A stretch of 37,944 nt of DNA, from positions 1 to 37,944 of the forward strand of contig JAPOQV010000424.1 in the NCBI GenBank assembly GCA_026710565.1, read 5' to 3'. The number at the start of each line of letters is the position of its first letter. The first letter of the stretch is position 1. Below the pieces are notes generated by a model. The model was not told the origin of the DNA, made no database searches, and saw only the letters and a list, made by a program, of their open reading frames with translations. Both the position numbers and the translations under genes were made by a program. Below are positions 24,919-33,141 of the stretch, piece by piece. Origin of the DNA: Spirochaetaceae bacterium (lineage in GTDB: Bacteria > Spirochaetota > Spirochaetia > SZUA-6 > Bin103).

Positions 24919-25947
24919 TCAGAGCGTCGTGGCGGGGTATATGGACGCGGCGGAAGTCGCGCTGGCGATGCGCCAGCGGCCCTCCAGATCACAGGCTTCG
25001 TAAAACAGCCGGAAGCGGCCGTCGGCCAGGTCGATCACGCAGGGCTCGGACGCCTTGGCGGTATCCCAGCGCCCACCGTTGTCGAGGCAAATGCCCGCGT
25101 CCTTGCGCCAATTGAGCCCATCGCGCGAAGATGCGCTGAATATTCTGCCGTGATACTTCGATCCCGCCGGAACCTCCGGAGCTGTCACCCATCCGGCATA
25201 ATACATCCGGTATCCGCCGTGACTCAGACGTAACACTTCCGGCGCATAGACGGAAAACGACTCCAGCTCGCTCTCCTGTGCGACTCGGACGCCCGGCTCC
25301 AACTCGAAGTGCAGACCGTCACCGGACACCGCACTTACGATATTTCGCCCGTTGAAAGCCCCTGGCGGCGGGGCGGTATCGGGAAAAGGCGAGGCGCTGA
25401 CGTAGAGGCGGTAGCGGAATGGTTGGCCGTCTCGATCCGGGTCGAGATAGAGGCATCTCGGCGCGCCATACGAGGTGTGATCGCCGCCCAGACGAACGCC
25501 TTGTTCGCGTTCCCAAACGAGTCCGTCATCCGAGAAAGCGCTGATGATGGCGCTGCGGACCGCACCTCCCGCCTGCTCGGTCCGCCCCTCGACATACATC
25601 CGATAGCCGCCGTCCAGCAAGGGGATCACCTCGGGACTCCAGATATAATGCGCCGCCCCGTCACCGCCGGCATCCAACCGCACACCTGGCTCCTTCTGCC
25701 ACTGCTCGGCGTCGGCGGAAAAGGAGCTCAAGATATACCCTTTTGAGTCGCGATTCGGGCGTTCCGGCCCAAAGCCGTGATAATACATCCGGTATCCCCG
25801 GCCCAATTTTATCACGTTCGGGGTAAGGACCCGCTTGGCGTCGAGCGGACCATCCGAGTCGACCGCGACTTCGGCATCCTTGATCCACCTGGTACCGGGA
25901 TCTGCCATCTGGTAATGGACAGCTCTGGTCATGTCGTCGCCGGCCAT
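24919..25947 (-). CDS. Five-bladed beta-propeller protein, glycosidase-like (GH43/GH130/GH32-type fold)
   Basis: 342 residues, cytoplasmic. Repeated blades are visible as variants of GGYRMYY-x-G followed by S-x-DGL-x-W-x-x-E-x-GVRL: GRGYRMYYHGFG with AEQWQKEPGVRLD, GGYRMYVEGRT with DGLVWEREQGVRL, FRYRLYVSASPF with DGLHFELEPGVRV, GGYRMYYAGWVT with DGLNWRKDAGICL, and GRFRLFYEACD with IASATS. Such propellers act on beta-mannosides, arabinans or fructans, but catalytic acids cannot be assigned by eye. The ATG at 25947 has AGGAGG nine bases upstream. It is the third gene of a cupin/aldolase/propeller operon, 34 bp after the aldolase stop, so it may act on the same pathway's sugar. Confidence 0.75.
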   Translation of the reverse strand: MAGDDMTRAVHYQMADPGTRWIKDAEVAVDSDGPLDAKRVLTPNVIKLGRGYRMYYHGFGPERPNRDSKGYILSSFSADAEQWQKEPGVRLDAGGDGAAHYIWSPEVIPLLDGGYRMYVEGRTEQAGGAVRSAIISAFSDDGLVWEREQGVRLGGDHTSYGAPRCLYLDPDRDGQPFRYRLYVSASPFPDTAPPPGAFNGRNIVSAVSGDGLHFELEPGVRVAQESELESFSVYAPEVLRLSHGGYRMYYAGWVTAPEVPAGSKYHGRIFSASSRDGLNWRKDAGICLDNGGRWDTAKASEPCVIDLADGRFRLFYEACDLEGRWRIASATSAASIYPATTL

Positions 25948-25981
25948 CTCTCTTTACCTCCTCAGCAGACCTGACGGGCGG

Positions 25982-26896
25982 TCACGAACCCGGGTCGCCG
26001 AAAACGTCCCGCACCGTCTGCTGGACGGCCGCGCGTGCCGCGCCTTCCAGCGACGGGCGCGGACGGCCCAGCCTCGCGTTCGGCACCAGGCCGTGCAGCT
26101 CCATCGCCACCTTCACGCTCTCCAGCCAGCCGTGCTTGATGGCCAACTGCAGCCAGCGGTCCTCGTATCGCTCCACCATCGCCCAGGCCGCGTCCGTCTC
26201 ACCGGCCTGCAGATGCCCGTAGAACCGCAACGCCAGATCGGGGCGGAACGGCGCCACCGTGCACAGGTAGGCGGCGCCGCCCAGCGGATGGCCCAGCATG
26301 AAGTTGCGCATCTGGCCGCCCGAGATCACCGCGAAGCTCTGATCGGCGGTCGCGCGCAGCAGGTCGTAGTACGCGTAGAACGGGTCGCCGTCGTTCTTGA
26401 TCCCGACCACCTCGTCGCGGGCGGCCAGCTCGCGCACGGTGGCGACAGGATACGGGTCGGGCCACGCGCCCCACACCAGCACGGGGATGCCGGCAGCGCC
26501 GCGGATGGCGTCGAAGTAGCCGACCAGCACCTCACGCTCCTGGCCCAGCCACGGGTTGATCTGAACCTTGACCGCGTCGGCCCCGACGGCGTCGGCGTGC
26601 CGGAGGAACTCCCGGCACTCGCCGATGCTCCAGTAGCCGGTGGAGGTCACGAACAGCGCGCGGCCGTCCACGGTGCGCGCGAAAAGCTCGGTGAGCTTCC
26701 AGATCTCCGCGGCCGACAGGACCGAGAACTCGCTGCTGCCGTAGGTCAGCAGCACCACGGGCACCCGCTGCTCGCACAGCCAGTCGACGTAGCGGCGCAT
26801 CGCCTCGTAGTCGACCGAGTGGTCGTCGGCGAAGCAGATGTTGACCGGGACCACCGGCCCCTTCAGCCGGTCGACGACCGCTGTGGCGCGGCTCAC
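25982..26896 (-). CDS. DapA-like class I aldolase / dihydrodipicolinate synthase family protein
   Basis: 304 residues from a GTG at 26896 that overlaps the cupin stop by 3-4 bases (GTGA), implying translational coupling; a longer frame to 26965 runs into the cupin gene and is unlikely. The TIM barrel shows the Schiff-base lysine K167 in EVVGIKNDGDPF and a GSSE-type version of the substrate carboxylate loop (LLTYGSSEFSVLSAAE). The Tyr of the usual YN-x-P strand is replaced by LVWGAWPDPYP, so the true substrate is probably not aspartate semialdehyde but a sugar-acid type 2-keto compound. A decayed copy of this gene lies at 1990-2700. Confidence 0.88.
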   Translation of the reverse strand: MSRATAVVDRLKGPVVPVNICFADDHSVDYEAMRRYVDWLCEQRVPVVLLTYGSSEFSVLSAAEIWKLTELFARTVDGRALFVTSTGYWSIGECREFLRHADAVGADAVKVQINPWLGQEREVLVGYFDAIRGAAGIPVLVWGAWPDPYPVATVRELAARDEVVGIKNDGDPFYAYYDLLRATADQSFAVISGGQMRNFMLGHPLGGAAYLCTVAPFRPDLALRFYGHLQAGETDAAWAMVERYEDRWLQLAIKHGWLESVKVAMELHGLVPNARLGRPRPSLEGAARAAVQQTVRDVFGDPGS

Positions 26897-27276
26897 GAGT
26901 CCGCCTCCGCGCCGTCCGCGGCCCGGTAGTGGAACAGCATGCGCACCTCCTCCTCGATTTCCCACGTGCAGCGGCTGCCGGCGCGGATCAGGATCGCCTG
27001 CCCGGCGCGGTAGGTGGCGCTGCGGCCGTCCTGGTCGGTGAGGCGGGCGCGCCCGGAGATCAGGTAGATCGCCTCGTCACCGGCATACCGCGACCAGAAC
27101 GAGCCCTCGGTGCAGGTCCAGACCGCGATCCACGTACTGTCGTCGTCAGCACGGTACAGGTCCCGCGACGCCATGCGCGGCGGTCCGCTCAGGATCTGCT
27201 CGGCAGCCATCGGCCATGGCTCCAGGTCGTCGGTCATCACGTCGAGCGCAGGAATCGGCTCTCCCATGGCGCCCAT
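26893..27276 (-). CDS. Small cupin-domain protein (Cupin_3/DUF861-like)
   Basis: 127 residues (124 if the ATG at 27267 is used; neither start has a strong ribosome site). The single cupin barrel reads WTCTEGSFWSRYAGDEAIY, LISGRARLTDQDGRSATYR and AGQAILIRAGSRCTWEIEEE. This is typical of the DUF861/EutQ-like group, often found beside sugar-acid enzymes. It is the first gene of the minus-strand operon with the DapA-like aldolase and the propeller protein. A 128-bp intergenic region separates it from the divergent histidine kinase gene. A deletion-ridden duplicate forms the 5' part of the pseudogene at 1990-2840. Confidence 0.82.
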   Translation of the reverse strand: MGAMGEPIPALDVMTDDLEPWPMAAEQILSGPPRMASRDLYRADDDSTWIAVWTCTEGSFWSRYAGDEAIYLISGRARLTDQDGRSATYRAGQAILIRAGSRCTWEIEEEVRMLFHYRAADGAEADS

Positions 27277-27388
27277 TCTTCATCGCACGCCAAGGAACTA
27301 CAAATGCGGTGTCGCTCAGCGTGCGCCCCGCTTACGGCTGCCGGCGCCAACCGGGCGCGGCCGGCATCTCGCCTCGGCCGATTTCTGT

Positions 27389-27394
27389 TATAAC
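27389..27394 (+). promoter_or_regulatory. Candidate -10 box of the histidine kinase gene
   Basis: TATAAC ends 10 nt before the ATG at 27405, and no ribosome site precedes that ATG. No good -35 hexamer is visible at 16-18 nt. The expected transcript would start about four bases before the ATG. Confidence 0.4.
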
Positions 27395-27404
27395 GCGTGT
27401 CCGG

Positions 27405-28694
27405 ATGGTGCCGTTTGTCGTTCGGTGGCTGCAGCACGGATGGCAGCTCCTGAGCGAGTCGGTGACCGGCCGGCGGCTCTCCTTCGTGTTGCTGCTGACC
27501 ACGCTGGGGGCGCACCTCGTATGCGTTTCCTGGGTCGCCACGGGCGGCGTGGCCGAGGCTGCGCGCCTCCAGCTCTACCTGCCGCTGGGCGCATCCGCCG
27601 TGCTGGCGGTCGCCATGTTCGCGATGCGCCGCGCCGCGCGGGTGCGGGCGATCACCATCGCCCGAGCCGCGGCGGTCCTGATCGCGATCGCGCTGCTGGA
27701 CGGGCCGCCGGTGTTCGTCCCCGCGCTGCTCGCGGCGCCGCTCCTGATCGAGCCGGTGCTGTACGACGACGACCGCGTCGGCATGGCGCTGTCCGCCGCG
27801 TTCTTCGCCGCCGCGCTGGCCGTACTGGCCACGCGCGCGCCGGCCGGGCCGCCGGAACCCGTGCACTACCTGGCGACATTCGCGCTGGTGACCGGCCTGC
27901 CCGCGGGACTGGGCTGGGTGGCGGCCTTCCATCGCGAGCGGGTGGTCGAGCTCACCGCGCGCGTGCGCAGCCTGGACTCCACCATCGGGCGCCTTGCCCG
28001 CGCGAACCGGGAGTTCCAGGCATACGCCGGGACGGTCAAGTCGGAGAGCGCCGCCGAGGAGCGCAGCCGGATCACCCGCGAGCTGCACGATACCGTCGGG
28101 TACGCCCTGACCAACGTCATCGTCATGATGGACGCCGCGAAGGCGCGGGCGCGCGAGGAGCCGCAGTCCCTGGACTCGCTCCTGGACGACGTGCGGGCGC
28201 AGAGCGAGCTGGCGTTGAACGACACGCGGCAGATCCTGCACCTGTTGCGCTCCGTCGAGCAGTTCGAACGCAAGGGGATCGACGCCATGTTCCAGCTCAC
28301 GCGGGCGTTCCAGGATGCGATGGGGCTGTCCGTGGAGCTGCACGCCGGCAACCTGCCGCCGACGCTCGGCCCGCGCATCGACTCGGTCCTGTTCCGCCTG
28401 GTGCAGGAGGGCCTGACCAACGCGTTCCGGCACGGGAACGCTTCCCGCGTACGGATTACCCTGTGGCGGGCGAGCGATGAGATCAGGGTCGGCGTGTGGG
28501 ACAACGGCAGCGGGATGCCGTCGGACGCGACGGTCCAGGACGGCATCGGCATGTCCGGCATGCGCGAACGGTTCGCCGAGCTCGGCGGCGAGATCAGCGC
28601 CCGGAACGTGCCGGGCGGGTTCCAGCTCTCGGGCACGATTCCGTACGCGATAGGAGACATCATTGGAGCGGATCAAGGTTCTGATAGCCGATGA
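27405..28694 (+). CDS. NarL-type sensor histidine kinase (HisKA_3)
   Basis: 429 residues. About five or six transmembrane segments fill residues 27-174 (for example LSFVLLLTTLGAHLVCVSW and YLATFALVTGLPAGLGWVA), with no large external sensor domain. A short coiled coil (178-215) leads to the phosphoacceptor H228 in RSRITRELHDTVGYAL. The ATPase domain has N339 in LVQEGLTNAFRHGN and the G1 box VWDNGSGMP (364-372). I chose the ATG at 27405 because the N-terminal extension in the same frame crosses the intergenic region and is not protein-like. The response-regulator gene overlaps its end by 32 bp. The adjacent importer and GH20 gene are plausible targets of this pair. Confidence 0.9.
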   Translation: MVPFVVRWLQHGWQLLSESVTGRRLSFVLLLTTLGAHLVCVSWVATGGVAEAARLQLYLPLGASAVLAVAMFAMRRAARVRAITIARAAAVLIAIALLDGPPVFVPALLAAPLLIEPVLYDDDRVGMALSAAFFAAALAVLATRAPAGPPEPVHYLATFALVTGLPAGLGWVAAFHRERVVELTARVRSLDSTIGRLARANREFQAYAGTVKSESAAEERSRITRELHDTVGYALTNVIVMMDAAKARAREEPQSLDSLLDDVRAQSELALNDTRQILHLLRSVEQFERKGIDAMFQLTRAFQDAMGLSVELHAGNLPPTLGPRIDSVLFRLVQEGLTNAFRHGNASRVRITLWRASDEIRVGVWDNGSGMPSDATVQDGIGMSGMRERFAELGGEISARNVPGGFQLSGTIPYAIGDIIGADQGSDSR

Positions 28695-29355
28695 CCAGAA
28701 GCTGTTCGCGCACGGCATCGAGATCATCCTGCGCACCTACGGCAGGGACGGAATCACGGTCGCCGGGATCGCCGAGAACGGCAGCCAGGCGGTGCGCATG
28801 GCCGAACGCCTGCGCCCGGACGTCATCCTCATGGACGTGCGCATGCCGGTGATGGACGGCACGGAGGCCACGCGAACCATCCACCGGCAGCACCCGGAAA
28901 TCAAGATCCTGGTCCTGACCACCTTCGACGACGACGACTACGTGTTCAGTGCTCTGGACGCCGGCGCGATCGGCTACGTGCTCAAGAACGTCAAGCCCGA
29001 CCAGCTCGTGACCGCCATCCGCGCCGTGCACGCCGGCGATTACTTCGTGTCGCCGGCGGTGGGCTACAAGCTGGTCCAGCGCGCCCAGGAAGGCGTGCAG
29101 ATGGGCAAGCGCGATGCCGCCCAGTACCAGGGGGAGCTGAACTTCATCCAGTCGAAGTTCGAGAGCCTCACCCGGCGGGAGGCCGAGATACTGCACCTGT
29201 TGCTGCGCGACTTCGACAACCGGGAGATCGCCGAACGCCTGTTCATCGCCGAGCAGACGGTCCGCAACCACGTCAGCGTCATCTACACCAAGCTGGGCGT
29301 TGGCGACCGCACCCACGCCAAGCGCGCGGCCAAGGCCGCCCTGCAGGCCCCGTAG
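28663..29355 (+). CDS. NarL/LuxR-type response regulator
   Basis: 230 residues from a TTG start with AGGAG seven bases upstream, overlapping the kinase gene by 32 bp. The receiver domain carries the acidic pair D10-D11 (LIADDQKLF), phosphoacceptor D58 (ILMDVRMPVMDG) and the LVLTTFDDDDYVF switch region. The LuxR-type helix-turn-helix is at about 165-215: ESLTRREAEILHLLLRDFDN, then AEQTVRNHVSVIYTKLGV. It is the partner of the upstream kinase. It probably controls the downstream sugar importer, since that gene begins 82 bp later on the same strand. Confidence 0.93.
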   Translation: MERIKVLIADDQKLFAHGIEIILRTYGRDGITVAGIAENGSQAVRMAERLRPDVILMDVRMPVMDGTEATRTIHRQHPEIKILVLTTFDDDDYVFSALDAGAIGYVLKNVKPDQLVTAIRAVHAGDYFVSPAVGYKLVQRAQEGVQMGKRDAAQYQGELNFIQSKFESLTRREAEILHLLLRDFDNREIAERLFIAEQTVRNHVSVIYTKLGVGDRTHAKRAAKAALQAP

Positions 29356-29422
29356 CCGGTATTACCGTACTACGTCCGCGACAACGTGACTGGCGTACCA
29401 TGGCAGTTCACGGAGCGGCACC

Positions 29423-29428
29423 TATAAT
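29423..29428 (+). promoter_or_regulatory. Perfect -10 box upstream of the importer operon
   Basis: TATAAT ends 8 nt before the GTG at 29437 (17 nt before the alternative ATG at 29446). The -35 region is weak (TGGCAG-like at 16 nt), as expected for an activator-dependent promoter, possibly controlled by the neighbouring response regulator. The predicted start is about 29435. Confidence 0.5.
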
Positions 29429-29436
29429 CGGGGGCC

Positions 29437-30456
29437 GTGGCGGTCATGCTCACGACCAAGAAGGATGGAGCGCTCTCCGCCCGGGGCCGCATGACGCATG
29501 CGGCGTCGACCGCCGGACTCGGCGCGCGGCTGGAGCGCTACAAGTACTTCTACATCCTGCTGCTGCCGGCGGTCCTGTTCTACTTCGTCTTCAACTACGT
29601 CCCCATGTACGGGATCGTGCTGGCCTTCAAGCACTACCGGTTCAACACGCCGAGCGCGCTCGGCGACCTGCCGCTGCTCAGCTACGTCGGCCAGTTCATG
29701 AACATGAAGTGGGTCGGGCTGCAGTGGTTCGAGATGCTGTGGGGAAGACCCGACTTCTGGCGTGCCTTCAGAAACACGCTGCTGATCAGCTTCTACCGCA
29801 TCCTGTTCGGATTTCCCGCGCCCATCATCCTGGCGCTGCTGATGAACGAGGTGCGGCGCACGGGCGTCAAGCGCGTGTATCAGACCGTCTATACCTTTCC
29901 CCACTTTCTCTCCTGGGTGCTGGTCGCAGGCGTCATGCTCGGGATACTCAGCACGAACGGCGCCCTCAACCAGTTGATCGCCACGCTCGGCGGCTCGAAG
30001 AGCCAGTTCCTGACCGACACCTCCCTGTTCCGGGGTCTGCTGGTGAGTACGGAGATCTGGAAGAGCGTCGGCTGGGGATCGATCATCTTCCTGGCGGCGA
30101 TCGCCGGCATCGATCCGCAGCTCTACGAGGCGGCGACCATCGACGGGGCCGGCCGCTGGAAGAGCATGCTGCACATCACGTGGCCGGGAATCACGACAAC
30201 GGCCGTCATCCTGCTCATCCTGCAGGTCGGCAACATCCTCAACGCCGGCTTCGACCAGATCCTGAACATGATGAACCCGGCCGTGTACGAGGTCGCCGAC
30301 ATCATCGATACCTACGTGTTCAGAATGTCGTTCTGGGACTCCAAGAACTTCGGCTTCACGACTGCCGTCGGCTTGTTCAAGTCGGTCATCAACTTCGTGC
30401 TGCTGCTGGCCGCCAACTGGGGAGCCAGGCTGCTCGGCCAGCAGGGACTGTTCTAG
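29437..30456 (+). CDS. ABC sugar transporter permease, LplB type
   Basis: 339 residues from GTG 29437 (336 from ATG 29446). The first helix is FYILLLPAVLFYFVFNYVP, followed by MYGIVLAFKHYRFNTP. The EAA loop is LYEAATIDGAGRWKSML followed by WPGITTT. It ends with the LLAANWGARLLGQQGLF tail of LplB-like proteins. It pairs with the permease starting 13 bp downstream. No ATPase gene is nearby. Confidence 0.93.
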   Translation: MAVMLTTKKDGALSARGRMTHAASTAGLGARLERYKYFYILLLPAVLFYFVFNYVPMYGIVLAFKHYRFNTPSALGDLPLLSYVGQFMNMKWVGLQWFEMLWGRPDFWRAFRNTLLISFYRILFGFPAPIILALLMNEVRRTGVKRVYQTVYTFPHFLSWVLVAGVMLGILSTNGALNQLIATLGGSKSQFLTDTSLFRGLLVSTEIWKSVGWGSIIFLAAIAGIDPQLYEAATIDGAGRWKSMLHITWPGITTTAVILLILQVGNILNAGFDQILNMMNPAVYEVADIIDTYVFRMSFWDSKNFGFTTAVGLFKSVINFVLLLAANWGARLLGQQGLF

Positions 30457-30469
30457 GAGACCGGGGCCC

Positions 30470-31423
30470 ATGTCGGACCGACTGCTCGGCGGCGATCGCC
30501 AACCCCTTGCCGGCTCGTACCGGGAGCGAAGAAGGGAACATGCCCGGACGCGCAGCATCGGCGACCGGGTGGCCGACGCCGTCATTCACGGCGTGCTCCT
30601 GCTGATCCTGGTGCTCACGGTCGTGCCCTTCTACTACATGCTGGTGGTCTCGTTCGCCCGCTACCAGGACGTGGCCGGCGGCGCCTTCTACCTGATTCCC
30701 AAGCATATCGACCTGGCATCCTACGCGCTGATCTTCGCGGACGACACGATACCGCGCGCATTCCTGGTCAGCACCGTGGTCACCGTCGTCGGCACCGCGG
30801 TGAGCATGCTGGTCACCACCTCGGCCGCCTACGCGCTGTCCAAGAAGGGCCTGCCGGGGCGCAACGCCATCTTCACGTACATCATCATCACCATGTTCTT
30901 CTCGGGGGGGCTCATCCCCCTCTACCTGGTGATGCTGGACCTCGGGTTCATCGACAGCTACCTGGTGATGATCATCCCGCTGGCCGTCAACACGTTCTTT
31001 CTCATCCTTATGAAGAACTATTTCCTCACCATCCCGGAATCCCTGGAGGAGTCGGCGAGAATCGACGGCGCCAACGACATCCTCATCATGTTCCGGATCG
31101 TGATCCCGATCGCCGCTCCGATCATGGCGACGATTTCGCTCTTCTACGCGGTCAACTTCTGGAACGACTGGTGGTTCCCGATGCTCTTCCTGCAGGATCC
31201 CGACAAGTATCCGCTGCAGCTCCTGCTGCGCAAGATCGTCATCGAGCAGGAGATGGCGAACCAGCTTGCGGCGCGGGCGTCGGCGATGTTCGGCACGCAT
31301 CACTACCGGCTTTCCGTACAGATGGCCACGGTCGCGATCGCGACGCTGCCTATCCTCCTCGTGTATCCCTTCGTGCAGAAATATTTCGCCAGAGGCATCA
31401 TTATCGGTGCGATAAAGGCATGA
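30470..31423 (+). CDS. ABC sugar transporter permease, CarB/YtcP type
   Basis: 317 residues. AGGAG overlapping the previous stop codon precedes the ATG. A hydrophilic N-terminus with several Arg is followed by the helix LLLILVLTVVPFYYMLVVSF. The EAA loop is LEESARIDGANDILIMF followed by IPIAAP, and the C-terminus is PFVQKYFARGIIIGAIKA. It forms the membrane channel with the upstream permease. It is distinct from the paralogue at 10044-10931 in sequence and has a longer N-terminus. Confidence 0.93.
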   Translation: MSDRLLGGDRQPLAGSYRERRREHARTRSIGDRVADAVIHGVLLLILVLTVVPFYYMLVVSFARYQDVAGGAFYLIPKHIDLASYALIFADDTIPRAFLVSTVVTVVGTAVSMLVTTSAAYALSKKGLPGRNAIFTYIIITMFFSGGLIPLYLVMLDLGFIDSYLVMIIPLAVNTFFLILMKNYFLTIPESLEESARIDGANDILIMFRIVIPIAAPIMATISLFYAVNFWNDWWFPMLFLQDPDKYPLQLLLRKIVIEQEMANQLAARASAMFGTHHYRLSVQMATVAIATLPILLVYPFVQKYFARGIIIGAIKA

Positions 31424-31475
31424 CAACGGACCTTATTTGGGCGTATGCCCGAAAAATTCAAGGCAGGAGGCTACG

Positions 31476-33068
31476 ATGAGAAGACTCATCAAGACGCTGG
31501 CGATCGTATTCGTCCAGTTGCTGCTCGTCGCGACACTCGGCGTCGCGGACCGTATCGAGGTATCCCTGGGAAGCATCAATATCGGTGCGGCGTTCCCGGA
31601 GGGAGTCGAGGATCCGATGCGCGACTGGATCGAGGAGCGGTTCGACATCACCCTCACCCCGAAGGACTACAACTGGGGGGACATGGAGACCAAGATCAGC
31701 ACTTGGGCGGCTTCGTCGACCCTTCCGGACGTGTTCTTCATGGCCCACATCGGCACCGGCCGGTACTTCCAGTGGATCGAGGACGGCGTCGTCCGGGCGC
31801 TGCCGGAGGACCTCTCGGCCTGGCCGGACCTGGAGTGGACGATCGACAACACCGGCGTGCGGGAGTACGACGTGGACGGCCGCACGTACGCACTGCCGCG
31901 GGGCGGCGCGAAGGTCCTGCCTTCCAGCCACCCGGAGCTGGCCACCTCCAACCTGTCCTGGGGCGGCCGCACCCTGTTCGTGCGCAAGGACTGGATGGAG
32001 AAGCTCGGCATCGACGATCCGCAGACCGCCGAGGAGTTCATCGAGATGTGCGTGCGGTTCGCCACCGACGATCCCGACGGCAACGGCGAGGACGACACCA
32101 TGGGCTTCAGCCTGCGGGCGCTCTGGCCCTTCTACAGCCAAAGCTTCGGCTACGGTTACACCGACGGAAGCTGGGTCAAGGTCGGCGACGAGTACCACCT
32201 GGGCACGACGACCCGGGCGGCGTTCGAGCTGTTCAGCTTCCTGCGCGAGCTCTACCAGCGCGGCGGCCTGGATCCCGACTTCATCCTGAACACCGGCGGC
32301 TGGGACTCGGCCGATCTGTTCGCCACCGACAAGGCGGGCCTGACCAACTTCCAGTCCGTGCCCGTGCACTACAACGGGTTCATGGAGCGCTGGAAGCAGT
32401 TCAACCCGGACCGGAACTTCTTCGACCACGTGAAGGTGCTCAGGCCCTTCCCGGTCGACGGCTACGACTTCCACGCCATCGGCCGCGCCGGGGAGACCGG
32501 CTTCTGGTCCGAGAGCTTCATCGCCGGCACCGTCGACGACGAGAAGCTGAGCCGCATCCTGGACCTCTACGACTGGATGTACAGCCCGGAAGGCACCATG
32601 ACGGTCATGTTCGGCCATGAGGGGCAGGACTACCGCATGGACGGCGCCGAGATCGTGCCCCTGAAGACCGACGCGGACGGCAACCTGCAGGTCGCGAGCG
32701 ATCTCTACCCGATCATGAGCGCGGCCGCCGGCTTCTCCTACCTGGTCAACTGGCCGGAGGACAATGTCCAGTACGTCAATCCGAAGATCCCGGCACAGGT
32801 TCGCGAGGCCGCCATCGCCGAGATCGAGTGGTTCCACTCGGTCGGCGGCAAGGACACGCCGGCGATTCCGGCCGTGCAGGCCATCGACGTGCCGGAGAAG
32901 CAGAACCTGACCATCGACGTCGGCGCCTCCTGGGCCCGGTTCATCATCGATGACTCCGGCAAGTCCAATGAGGAGCTGTACCAGGACATGATCGACGAGT
33001 GGAACGCCAACGGCTACGCGGACGCCGTGGCGGCGATCACCGCGAAGGCAAGGGAGATGGGCCTGTAG
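31476..33068 (+). CDS. Extracellular sugar-binding protein of an ABC importer
   Basis: 530 residues from the ATG at 31476, preceded by GGCAGGAGG at 5-nt spacing. The N-terminus RRLIKTLAIVFVQLLLVATL is a signal peptide; no lipobox is evident. Family features are MRDWIEERFDITLTPKDYNW, WAASSTLPDVFFMAHIGTGR, LFVRKDWMEKLGIDDPQTAE, FIEMCVRFATDDPDGNGEDD and a C-terminal YQDMIDEWNANGYADAV. The DPDGNGEDDT segment is a Ca-binding-like loop typical of YtcQ/LipO-type proteins. It is the last gene of the permease operon and is closed by a strong terminator at 33099-33134. Ligand likely an oligosaccharide, perhaps the substrate of the adjacent hexosaminidase. Confidence 0.9.
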   Translation: MRRLIKTLAIVFVQLLLVATLGVADRIEVSLGSINIGAAFPEGVEDPMRDWIEERFDITLTPKDYNWGDMETKISTWAASSTLPDVFFMAHIGTGRYFQWIEDGVVRALPEDLSAWPDLEWTIDNTGVREYDVDGRTYALPRGGAKVLPSSHPELATSNLSWGGRTLFVRKDWMEKLGIDDPQTAEEFIEMCVRFATDDPDGNGEDDTMGFSLRALWPFYSQSFGYGYTDGSWVKVGDEYHLGTTTRAAFELFSFLRELYQRGGLDPDFILNTGGWDSADLFATDKAGLTNFQSVPVHYNGFMERWKQFNPDRNFFDHVKVLRPFPVDGYDFHAIGRAGETGFWSESFIAGTVDDEKLSRILDLYDWMYSPEGTMTVMFGHEGQDYRMDGAEIVPLKTDADGNLQVASDLYPIMSAAAGFSYLVNWPEDNVQYVNPKIPAQVREAAIAEIEWFHSVGGKDTPAIPAVQAIDVPEKQNLTIDVGASWARFIIDDSGKSNEELYQDMIDEWNANGYADAVAAITAKAREMGL

Positions 33069-33098
33069 GCCACGCACGCCACCAACCCTTGCGGTTTC

Positions 33099-33134
33099 GG
33101 CCGTGCCATCACAGAGTGGTGGCACGGCCTTTTT
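33099..33134 (+). terminator. Rho-independent terminator after the sugar-binding protein gene
   Basis: The stem GGCCGTGCCA/TGGCACGGCC (10 perfect pairs, extended inward by four more positions with one mismatch) is followed directly by TTTTT. It sits 30 bp after the stop of the binding-protein gene and only 7 bp before the start codon of the GH20 gene. Confidence 0.88.
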
Positions 33135-33141
33135 CTGACCC

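Noticed and set aside
24463..25115. Overlapping plus- and minus-strand frames of 81-175 codons
   Set aside because: Several frames are open at once, with no ribosome sites or recognisable motifs; the DWFH element alone is not enough to call a transposase.
25982..26965. Longer 327-residue version of the DapA-like protein
   Set aside because: The extra N-terminus is read from inside the cupin gene and is Gly/Arg-rich; the GTG overlapping the cupin stop is the normal coupled start.
27237..28736. 499-codon minus-strand open frame
   Set aside because: It lies exactly opposite the histidine kinase, whose catalytic motifs are all present. Low-complexity Arg/Gln/His composition marks it as a shadow.
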